A stretch of DNA of 40,218 nucleotides from positions 1 through 40,218 of the forward strand of contig JAFRUS010000056.1 in the NCBI GenBank assembly GCA_017438745.1. Reading direction: 5' to 3'. Under the pieces are notes generated by a model. The model worked only from the letters and a program-made list of their open reading frames with translations, did no database searches and was not told the DNA's origin. This DNA comes from Oscillospiraceae bacterium (GTDB lineage: Bacteria > Bacillota > Clostridia > Oscillospirales > Ruminococcaceae). Below are positions 31,497-38,350 of the stretch, in pieces; the stretch's first letter is position 1; each line of letters opens with the position of its first letter. Both the position numbers and the translations under genes were made by a program.

Positions 31497-33092
31497 TTAT
31501 AAAAACGCTCTCTTTACAGCTAAAAGATCCATTATATTAAACTGTCCGTCTTCGTTTACGTCATAAGCAGTAAAATCGGATGATCCTGAAAATGCGAGAA
31601 GATTCTTTGTGAGACATATTACGTCTGCCATATTAACTACACCGTCTTCGTTTACATCACGGGTAAGATCAGGCTCAGGTTCGGTACCGTAATCATCAGG
31701 AAGCGTTTCGAATTTAAGTCCGTATTTTTCGGCATGTTTCTGAGCTGTCGAACCGGCAAATCCTGAGATGACTGTCATGTTTTCAGTCCTGAGAATTTTT
31801 CTACTGATTTTACAGTCAGGATTAAGAATGGTCAGTGAACTTGGGCTATTAAAAGCCCACATGCCTATGCTGGTAACTGAAGAAGGAACTGTTATTGATT
31901 TTATCTTATCAGAACCATAACCAATTAATGTGTCCTCTGCTATACTCTCTACAGAATTCGGAATAATAACCTCTTCACTGCACAGATTGCAGTTTACGTC
32001 TATAAGTATACCATTTACTATTGCGAACGGATTTTTTTCAGTCATTTGTTTATCCAGCCATGGCGTACCCGAAAATGCATATGTACCTATACTGGTTAAA
32101 GATTCAGGAATTGTTAAGGATTCAAGACTTTCACAGTACCAAAATGCCTGCTCTCCAATACTGATCAGTGAATCAGGAAGATTTATTGATTTGAGATTCG
32201 CACAGCCCCAAAATACTTTTTCATCAATTTTGATTACTGAATCGGGGAGGGTTACAGATTCAAGAGCTGAACACTCCCGAAATGTCTGGTAATTTATACT
32301 TGTTATCGGACCGGAAATTACGACTGATTTCAGATTTGAACACCCATAGAATGCACTTGAACCTATTCTGGTTACTGAATCAGGTATGATCACTGATGTA
32401 AGTTTTTCGTTATCTTTAAATGCCTCATAATCTATAGCGGTAACGTAATCAGGAATAACAATATCGCCTTCGCATTGACTTGCATCTACAAGAACACCGT
32501 CTTCCACTACAAGTGAGTTTTCTTTTATTACTTCAACTGGCTTCGGTTTTACATCCTCCTGATTCGTCTTGATAATTGTTGTTGATTCAGGAATGACCAG
32601 TGTTTTAAGATTGTCACATCCCATATATGCACTTTCTGAGATTTCAGTAACAGAATCAGGGATCACCAGTGTTTCAAGTTTTCTGCAAAAGGCAAATGCA
32701 CCTGCTTCTATAGTAGTAACAGAGTCCGGAATAGTTACTGATTCAAGATCATCACATACTGCAAATGCCAGCTCGTTGATAGTGGTAACAGTATCAGGAA
32801 GTGTTACAGATCTGAGCCCTTTACAGCCTGTAAATGCAAAAGTTCCAATAACTGTAACAGGAAGCCCGTTATATTCTCTCGGTACCGTAATGTCACTGGC
32901 GTAATTATCTTCACAAATCTCCAGCTCCGCATGATCATCATACTCCTCAAAAGTATACAGTGCGTCATCTGATGCTGCAGCACTGACAGTAACCGGAGTC
33001 ATAAAGTATTCCGAAGACAGATCAGCAGTTAAAAATGTGTTTCCGGCAATAAGTACAGATGCGATTATCGCTGAAATTTTTTTATTAAGCAT
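31497..33092 (-). CDS. Secreted leucine-rich-repeat protein with dockerin
   Basis: 531 residues. A signal peptide (about 1-39, ending near TVSAAA) is followed by BspA-type (LRR_5) repeats of about 23 residues, consensus L-x-S-V-x-IPDSVTxIGxxAFxxCxxL, in two blocks at about 75-180 and 215-445. A degenerate repeat block leads to a Pro/Glu linker (TEPEPD). Residues 478-531 form a type I dockerin with two calcium loops, DVNEDGVVNMAD and DVNEDGQFNIMD, so the protein should attach to a scaffoldin cohesin. BspA-like repeats often bind other proteins or host/microbe surfaces; it is not an enzyme by any visible motif. AAAGGA is 10 nt before the ATG. Monocistronic. Confidence 0.92.
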   Translation of the reverse strand: MLNKKISAIIASVLIAGNTFLTADLSSEYFMTPVTVSAAASDDALYTFEEYDDHAELEICEDNYASDITVPREYNGLPVTVIGTFAFTGCKGLRSVTLPDTVTTINELAFAVCDDLESVTIPDSVTTIEAGAFAFCRKLETLVIPDSVTEISESAYMGCDNLKTLVIPESTTIIKTNQEDVKPKPVEVIKENSLVVEDGVLVDASQCEGDIVIPDYVTAIDYEAFKDNEKLTSVIIPDSVTRIGSSAFYGCSNLKSVVISGPITSINYQTFRECSALESVTLPDSVIKIDEKVFWGCANLKSINLPDSLISIGEQAFWYCESLESLTIPESLTSIGTYAFSGTPWLDKQMTEKNPFAIVNGILIDVNCNLCSEEVIIPNSVESIAEDTLIGYGSDKIKSITVPSSVTSIGMWAFNSPSSLTILNPDCKISRKILRTENMTVISGFAGSTAQKHAEKYGLKFETLPDDYGTEPEPDLTRDVNEDGVVNMADVICLTKNLLAFSGSSDFTAYDVNEDGQFNIMDLLAVKRAFL

Positions 33093-33184
33093 ATACGTAC
33101 GATCCTTTCCCTTTGTTTATTATCTGTATTTATATTTCCATGCAGATATGCAAACTACTTTTGCTTCCTGCGTGTATAAATCTG

Positions 33185-33213
33185 ATTTTATCACAATATA
33201 AGTTGAATGTCAA
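33185..33213 (-). promoter_or_regulatory. Promoter of the LRR-dockerin gene
   Basis: On the minus strand TTGACA (33208-33213), 17 bp, TAAAAT (33185-33190). The leader is about 85 nt. Between this and 33335 the DNA is AT-rich and holds nothing I recognise. Confidence 0.82.
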
Positions 33214-33334
33214 TATATTGTTCGTTTTTATGCACAGAAATGAATTAAATATTTACGATATCTTTTAGTTAATATGCGTAACTTTATGTTTCAGACATAA
33301 AAAACGCCAGGCACATGGTTTTAGTGATTATCCC

Positions 33335-33363
33335 TTGACAATCTTCCGGTGGTAAAATACAAT
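33335..33363 (+). promoter_or_regulatory. Promoter of the DUF3877-like/cls pair
   Basis: TTGACA (33335-33340), 17 bp, TACAAT (33358-33363). It starts a transcript about 45 nt before the first gene. Confidence 0.85.
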
Positions 33364-33413
33364 AAGTATATGACATCACATATCATTTGAACCCGGGAAA
33401 GGAATGACCAAAA

Positions 33414-33974
33414 ATGAAATATAACAGATCTATGTATACCGGCAGATATGAAAGAATGGAACGCGATCTTATCGACAACATTCTTGAAAGCTGTGTAAAA
33501 CTCGGATTTGCAGATACACCGATTACGTTTTATTATCCTGAAACATCTCTTACTGAATTGTTCGGATGCGGCAGAGATGAAATTCATTCTGCTATTGCAG
33601 AGTTCCGGAAGAGCGAGCAGGATCATTTCGGTGATATAGTATTTGAGGCACTGCATGATGAGAAAAGAAGATATGCTGTTATAGTTCCGGCAGAAGGCAC
33701 TGAATGGGTTCATGCAAATTTTAAGCCGTCAGCTTTTATCGAAGAGTTTGTAAAGGAAATAAAACGACCGGGTAATACTCTGGATAGCATTGCAGATTTT
33801 TTCAGAAAGTTTTCCACGAAGGTTGATATAAGTAAAATCAGTTCAGATGAATGGGCTCTTTCTTTTGACGATGAAGATATTGATCCGTACGTTTATCATA
33901 TTGAGCAGAATGTATTCGGTCTGGAATATCACCGTTTTACAAGGGAAGCTTACAGGAATCTGATGGAGAAATAA
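33414..33974 (+). CDS. Conserved hypothetical protein (DUF3877-like)
   Basis: 186 residues, soluble, no signal or membrane segment. RMERDLIDNILESCVKLGF followed by ITFYYPETSLTELFG resembles the DUF3877 family of Clostridia, whose function is unknown; I hold this assignment at about even odds. The C-terminal half (SSDEWALSFDDEDIDPYVYHIE) contains acidic and aromatic residues. AAAGGA is 10 nt before the ATG. It lies 17 nt before cls in one transcript, but no functional link is known. Confidence 0.65.
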   Translation: MKYNRSMYTGRYERMERDLIDNILESCVKLGFADTPITFYYPETSLTELFGCGRDEIHSAIAEFRKSEQDHFGDIVFEALHDEKRRYAVIVPAEGTEWVHANFKPSAFIEEFVKEIKRPGNTLDSIADFFRKFSTKVDISKISSDEWALSFDDEDIDPYVYHIEQNVFGLEYHRFTREAYRNLMEK

Positions 33975-33991
33975 ACTCTGAAAGGGTATTT

Positions 33992-35545
33992 ATGAACGAA
34001 GAACTATATCTGATCCCGCGAAGAAAAAACGGGATCCTGCATCTGATATTCAGCAGAATAGGTATTATTTTACTGTTCGTTGCTGTTCAGATAGTGATCT
34101 TTTATTCACTTTACAACTGGTTTACTGATTATTTCAAGTGGTTTTCCGTTTTTCAGCTTGTGTTTTCCGTTGGAATGGTATTCTATCTGTTCAACGATAC
34201 AATGGATTATTCAGCAAAGCTGACCTGGCTGTTTCTTATTATGATCTTTCCGTTTCCGTCAACAATATTTCTGTGGTACACAAAGCAGAATATCGGCCAC
34301 AGGCTTGTCAGGGACAGAAACAGGGAAATGATCACGGAAACGAAACAGTACTTAAAGCAGAATGAGCAGACGATAACTAAGCCGGAGATCGTGGATTCCG
34401 GTACAGATGACCTCTGTCACTATCTTAACAGGAGCGGCTGCTTTCCGTTGTATGAGAACACTGAAGTCCGTTATTTTCCGCTTGGAGAGGATATGTTTGA
34501 GGCACTGCTCGAAGAACTGAAGAAAGCGGAAAAATTCATCTTCCTTGAATATTTTATAGTTAAGGAAGGACATATGTGGGGAAGCGTCCTTAAGATACTG
34601 GCAGATAAAGCCGCTGAAGGTGTTGATGTCAGGCTGTTGTATGACGGAATGTGCGAGGTGAGTCTGCTGCCTCACAGTTATCCTGAAAAACTGAAAAAGA
34701 TCGGTATCAGCTGCAGACCGTTTGCTCCGATAACCCCGTTCATCTCCACGCATTACAATTACCGTGATCACCGGAAGATACTTGTGATAGACGGTAAAGT
34801 CGCTTTCAACGGAGGAGTAAATCTTTCCGATGAATATATAAACGCCGGATCACGTTTCGGTCACTGGAAAGATGCTGCGGTCATGCTGGAAGGCGAAGCA
34901 GCAAAGAGTTTTACACTTATGTTTCTTCAGATGTGGAATATGGTCGAACGCGAGCCGGGATGGGAGCAGGCACATATCGGTGCTCCGGCTCAGAACGACG
35001 GTTTTGTCATGCCTTACTGTGACTGTCCTCTTGACGGAGAAAAAGTCGGAGAAAGCGTGTACATGGATATTCTTTACCGTGCAAAGACATATGTACATAT
35101 TATGACGCCTTACCTTATACTTGACAATGAACTTGAAACAGCACTTAAATATGCCGCACAGCGCGGAGTGGATGTAAAGATCATTTTACCGGGTATTCCG
35201 GATAAAAAATCAGCGTATGCACTTGCAAAAACGCATTACCGTTCGCTTGTCGGAGCGGGAGTTGAAATATACGAATATACTCCCGGATTTGTACATGCAA
35301 AAGTATTTGTAAGCGATGACGAAAAGGCTGTTGTCGGAACTATCAATCTTGATTACAGAAGCCTGTATCATCATTTTGAATGTGCGACCTATCTTTATAA
35401 AACAAAGTGCATTTCAGATATTGAAACAGATTTTCAGAACACTCTTTCAAAATGCCGGAAGGTAGATGCGGAATCTATAAAACATGAAAAACTGTTTTAC
35501 AAACTGCTCGGCTGTATCGTCAAGGTGATAGCGCCTCTGATGTAA
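33992..35545 (+). CDS. cls: Cardiolipin synthase (phospholipase D family)
   Basis: Joins two phosphatidylglycerol molecules to give cardiolipin at the membrane. 517 residues, the usual length. Two N-terminal membrane helices (about 15-38 and 45-62), a third short hydrophobic stretch near 70-88, then two PLD catalytic motifs HxKxxxxD: HRKILVID with His260 and HAKVFVSD with His435, both followed by the normal G-G/T-x-N-L-D pattern (FNGGVNLSDEY, VGTINLDYRS). AAAGGG precedes the ATG. A strong terminator follows. Confidence 0.94.
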   Translation: MNEELYLIPRRKNGILHLIFSRIGIILLFVAVQIVIFYSLYNWFTDYFKWFSVFQLVFSVGMVFYLFNDTMDYSAKLTWLFLIMIFPFPSTIFLWYTKQNIGHRLVRDRNREMITETKQYLKQNEQTITKPEIVDSGTDDLCHYLNRSGCFPLYENTEVRYFPLGEDMFEALLEELKKAEKFIFLEYFIVKEGHMWGSVLKILADKAAEGVDVRLLYDGMCEVSLLPHSYPEKLKKIGISCRPFAPITPFISTHYNYRDHRKILVIDGKVAFNGGVNLSDEYINAGSRFGHWKDAAVMLEGEAAKSFTLMFLQMWNMVEREPGWEQAHIGAPAQNDGFVMPYCDCPLDGEKVGESVYMDILYRAKTYVHIMTPYLILDNELETALKYAAQRGVDVKIILPGIPDKKSAYALAKTHYRSLVGAGVEIYEYTPGFVHAKVFVSDDEKAVVGTINLDYRSLYHHFECATYLYKTKCISDIETDFQNTLSKCRKVDAESIKHEKLFYKLLGCIVKVIAPLM

Positions 35546-35560
35546 GGCGACAGAAGATCA

Positions 35561-35610
35561 AAAAAGGAAGTTACCAAAAGCAATAGCTTTTGAGTAACTT
35601 CCTTTTTCTT
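35561..35610 (+). terminator. Terminator after cls
   Basis: AAAAAGGAAGTTAC pairs with GTAACTTCCTTTTT, and the inner CAAAAGC/GCTTTTG extends the stem to about 21 bp around the loop AATA. It is followed by TTCTTTG. Confidence 0.93.
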
Positions 35611-35683
35611 TGTTTGTATTTTACAAAAACAATTTGAGAATCACTTTCAATTTGGGAGAAGATTAGAAGTCATCGTAAAATTA

Positions 35684-35712
35684 TTGACAAAATCAATCTG
35701 AACGGATATAAT
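35684..35712 (+). promoter_or_regulatory. Promoter of the metal-uptake locus
   Basis: Perfect consensus: TTGACA (35684-35689), 17 bp, TATAAT (35707-35712). Such a strong promoter next to a repressor box suits a tightly repressed gene. Confidence 0.92.
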
Positions 35713-35720
35713 ATAAAACT

Positions 35721-35739
35721 GAAAATGGTTATCATTTTC
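35721..35739 (+). promoter_or_regulatory. Fur-family box overlapping the transcription start
   Basis: GAAAATGGTTATCATTTTC matches the classic 19-bp Fur consensus at 16 of 19 positions and covers about +3 to +21 of the transcript. A weaker partial match lies at 35636-35650. The downstream gene binds zinc, so the regulator could be Zur rather than Fur; the box alone cannot tell. Confidence 0.75.
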
Positions 35740-35825
35740 GTATCTTTATGAATGGGGTGGGACTGACAGAAATATTGAAATTCTCAGAATATGTGATAAA
35801 TGCAACTTAAGTGAGGTGAGCAGAA

Positions 35826-36125
35826 ATGACAAGAAGCAGAAACAGAGCAGTATCATTGATAGTGCTTGTTGTATTCAGTCTTGTTATTTTCTGCTCTTCT
35901 GTCTTTATTATTGTTCACGCAGATCACGATTGTACGGGTGAGGATTGCACTGTCTGCATTGCGCTTGCGGAGTGCCATAAAAATCTGAACATGCCCGGAA
36001 CGGCAGCTGCAGGAGCGTTAAAACTTCCAATGATGCTCTGCGCTGCGGTTCTTTGCATAACAGTTATAAAATCTCGCTCTGAACATACAACTCTTATTTC
36101 TCTTAAAGTGGAACTTCTGATTTGA
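35826..36125 (+). CDS. Small membrane protein with HDCxGEDCxVC motif
   Basis: 99 residues. A membrane helix at about 9-30 (SLIVLVVFSLVIFCSSVFIIV) is followed by a short outer segment with HADHDCTGEDCTVCIALAEC, four cysteines and two histidines in 20 residues, then a second hydrophobic stretch (about 62-80, LKLPMMLCAAVLCITVI). The Cys/His cluster is likely to bind a metal ion at the cell surface. Similar small proteins occur beside zinc transport genes in Clostridia, from memory; they have no described function. GAGGTG stands before the ATG. It is the first gene after the Fur-family box. Confidence 0.78.
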   Translation: MTRSRNRAVSLIVLVVFSLVIFCSSVFIIVHADHDCTGEDCTVCIALAECHKNLNMPGTAAAGALKLPMMLCAAVLCITVIKSRSEHTTLISLKVELLI

Positions 36126-36139
36126 ATATTGACATATAT

Positions 36140-36253
36140 CCCATGTTTTAATAAACGTATGTTCTGATTTTTCTCCTTAATGAGTATGCTCCTGATACAT
36201 GGGAAAAACGGCGCTTAAGGAGCGGTATGCTCCTTTTTAAGTGCGCCTTTATT
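36140..36253 (+). promoter_or_regulatory. Attenuator-like leader upstream of the zinc-binding lipoprotein gene
   Basis: CCCATGT (36140-36146) and ACATGGG (36197-36203) enclose CTCCTTAA (36173-36180). Downstream, GGCG-CTTAA-GGAGC pairs with GCTCC-TTAAG-CGCC (36210-36247, two small bulges) and ends in TTTATTT, a possible terminator. TTAAGGAG (36215-36222) can pair with the upstream CTCCTTAA instead, so the two folds exclude each other. GTATGCTCCT is repeated at 36184 and 36225. Confidence 0.5.
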
Positions 36254-36290
36254 TATGTGATTCAATAATTCAATTCGGAGGTTCTGTTTT

Positions 36291-37907
36291 ATGTTTAAGA
36301 AAAAAATCGGCATTTATGCCCTTACACTTGCTATGGCTGCAATGGGAATGACAGGCTGTTCAACGGGTAATCCGAACAGTAATTCTGAAAGCTCATCAGG
36401 CAGTATTGAAGAATCGGCAGCGCAGACTGAAAACACTTCAGATTCTGAGCCTTTCAGCGTAGTTTGCACCATTTTCCCTGAGTACGACTGGACCAGAGAA
36501 ATTCTCGGTGATCATGCTGACAACGCTGAAATTACATATCTTCTTGACAATGGAATTGATCTTCACAGCTATCAGCCTACTATGGATGATATTATGAAGA
36601 TATCCACATGTGACCTCTTCATATATGTCGGCGGCGAGTCTGATGAATGGGTCGATGCCGCTCTTGCTGAGGCTGCAAACAAGGATATGAAGGTCATCAA
36701 CCTTATGGACGTTCTTGGTGATTCCGCTAAGGTGGAAGAACTGAAAGAGGGTATGCAGGAGTCTGAACATGAGCACGATCATGATCATGACAAGCATGTT
36801 TCCACTTTTGAGGACGATGAAGTTAAGGACAGAATGCTTTCTGACTGGGAGGGCGACTGGCAGTCAGCATATCCTTTTGTACTTGACGGCTCACTTGATG
36901 AAGCATGGGAGCATAAGGCTGAGAGCGGTAAAATGACTGCTGAGGAATATAAGGATTACTACACAAAGGGCTACAAATCAGACTATAACGCTATCAGCAT
37001 CCACGATGATCACATTAAGTTCACTGACAAAGACGGAAAGGTTACAGAGTCTGATTACAAATATACAGGCTACTTCATTCAGGACTGGTCAACAGGTACA
37101 AGAGCAGCTATGTACCGTTTTGAAGCCGAAGACAAGGAATCGGGCGCACCAGTATATATCGAGTTTAACGACCATATCATTGAACCTGAAAAGGCAGAGC
37201 ATTTCCATATCCGTATGAGCAATGAGAGCTTCGATGCTATCGTTGATCCGGAAGGCAACTGGCCGACATTCTTCGACGCTTCGCTCACTCCGGAAGGTGT
37301 CTGCGATGAGGTCATCGGTCATGACAGCAAGAAAGAAGACGATCACGATCATGAACACGAAGAGGGCGAGGAAGAATACGATGAACACGTTTGGCTCTCT
37401 CTGAAAAATGCAAAGGTGCTCTGCGCTGAGATCGAAAGGAACATCGAAGCTATCGACTCCGCAAATGCTGCTGATTACAAGGCTAACCTTGACAGTTACG
37501 TTGCAAAGCTTGACGAGCTTGACGGCAAATTCAAAACTCTTGTTGACGGTTCATCTGTAAAGACACTCATTTTCGGTGACAGATTCCCGTTCCGCTACTT
37601 CGTTGACGATTACGGCCTCGATTATTTTGCTGCATTCATCGGCTGCTCCGCTGAAACAGAAGCAAGCTTTGAGACTATCGCATTCCTTTCTGACAAGGTT
37701 AAGGAGCTTGACTGCAAAACGATCTTTACACTTGAAAATTCAAGCAAGGATATTGCAGATACCATTATCAGAACATCAGGAAAGAACGCTGACATCGCCG
37801 AACTCAACTCTCTCCAGTCAGTATCCAGGAGCGAGATCGCAGAAGGTGTAAACTATATTTCACTTATGCAGAAGAACTATGATGTACTTGCCGGCGCTCT
37901 GAAATGA
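36291..37907 (+). CDS. Zinc-binding lipoprotein: ZinT domain inserted in a ZnuA-type fold
   Basis: 538-residue lipoprotein (Cys23 in MGMTGC), the substrate-binding part of a zinc/manganese ABC importer. The N-lobe of the cluster A-I fold spans about 50-158, with ligand His in GIDLHSYQP. A first His-rich loop (EHEHDHDHDKH, about 160-170) leads into a complete ZinT domain, about 171-344: FEDDEVKDRMLSDWEGDWQS, YPFVLDGSLDEAW, HFHIRMSNESFDAI. A second His-rich loop (DDHDHEHEEGEEEYDEH) precedes DEHVWLS (His366) and the C-lobe (FGDRFPFRYFVDDYGL, ETEASFETI). In streptococcal AdcA the ZinT domain is at the C-terminus; here it lies inside the histidine loop. No permease or ATPase gene is beside it. GGAGG precedes the ATG. 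Confidence 0.9.
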   Translation: MFKKKIGIYALTLAMAAMGMTGCSTGNPNSNSESSSGSIEESAAQTENTSDSEPFSVVCTIFPEYDWTREILGDHADNAEITYLLDNGIDLHSYQPTMDDIMKISTCDLFIYVGGESDEWVDAALAEAANKDMKVINLMDVLGDSAKVEELKEGMQESEHEHDHDHDKHVSTFEDDEVKDRMLSDWEGDWQSAYPFVLDGSLDEAWEHKAESGKMTAEEYKDYYTKGYKSDYNAISIHDDHIKFTDKDGKVTESDYKYTGYFIQDWSTGTRAAMYRFEAEDKESGAPVYIEFNDHIIEPEKAEHFHIRMSNESFDAIVDPEGNWPTFFDASLTPEGVCDEVIGHDSKKEDDHDHEHEEGEEEYDEHVWLSLKNAKVLCAEIERNIEAIDSANAADYKANLDSYVAKLDELDGKFKTLVDGSSVKTLIFGDRFPFRYFVDDYGLDYFAAFIGCSAETEASFETIAFLSDKVKELDCKTIFTLENSSKDIADTIIRTSGKNADIAELNSLQSVSRSEIAEGVNYISLMQKNYDVLAGALK

Positions 37908-37915
37908 GGTACGGA

Positions 37916-38224
37916 ATGAACAATAAAAAAATCCCCGTGATCCTTATCACAGGTTATCTTGGTTCGGGCAAAACGACTCTTATGCAGAACCTTCTTAAAC
38001 AGGAACAGCGTAAAATAGCACTTATCGTAAATGATATGGGCAGATATTCTTGCACGTCTGGAAAGCTGTCTGACGATATAACACAGAGAGAGGAAATCAA
38101 TATGAGTGATGTAAAAACAGAATGCGGAATTCCGGGTCACTGCAGCTGCGACGGCAAGGATCATTCATCCTGCAATGTCTGCGGAGAACCAATGTGCAGC
38201 GGCAAAACTCATGATCACAAATAA
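37916..38224 (+). CDS. Shortened CobW-family GTPase with Cys/His-rich tail
   Basis: 102 residues from ATG 37916 (GAGGT 5 nt upstream). KIPVILITGYLGSGKTTLMQNLL is a perfect CobW/COG0523 P-loop and ALIVNDMG the next strand, but full-length G3E metallochaperones have 300 or more residues. Here about 45 residues of G domain run straight into a short linker and a tail with seven Cys and several His (CGIPGHCSCDGKDHSSCNVCG, then HDHK), without any frameshift. An in-frame ATG at 38102 has GAGGAA 8 nt before it, so the 40-residue tail may also be made alone as a metallothionein-like peptide. It follows the zinc lipoprotein after 8 nt. It may be a deletion relic or a specialised protein. Confidence 0.7.
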   Translation: MNNKKIPVILITGYLGSGKTTLMQNLLKQEQRKIALIVNDMGRYSCTSGKLSDDITQREEINMSDVKTECGIPGHCSCDGKDHSSCNVCGEPMCSGKTHDHK

Positions 38225-38232
38225 TAATACAG

Positions 38233-38263
38233 GCTGTGGAGCATTACGCTTCGCAGCTTTTTT
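38233..38263 (+). terminator. Terminator of the metal locus
   Basis: GCTGTGGAGC pairs with GCTTCGCAGC (10 bp with two G-U pairs) around ATTAC, followed by TTTTTT. Confidence 0.88.
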
Positions 38264-38284
38264 ATTGCTCATTGCTGACTCTGG

Positions 38285-38313
38285 TTGAATAAACGCAGAA
38301 ATTATGATATACT
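38285..38313 (+). promoter_or_regulatory. Promoter of the AAA-ATPase-like gene
   Basis: TTGAAT (38285-38290), 17 bp, TATACT (38308-38313). The leader is short, with GGAGG just before the ATG. Confidence 0.8.
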
Positions 38314-38350
38314 AAAGTAACATACAGATGCGAAACGGAGGAAAAGCAGA

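Noticed and set aside
35749..35811. 20-codon ORF (from ATG at 35749) between the Fur-family box and the small membrane protein
   Set aside because: No Shine-Dalgarno sequence in front and no protein-like pattern; leader RNA is the simpler reading.
36438..37388. Minus-strand ORFs opposite the zinc lipoprotein gene
   Set aside because: They are shadows of the His/Asp-rich coding strand, with no start signals or recognisable domains.
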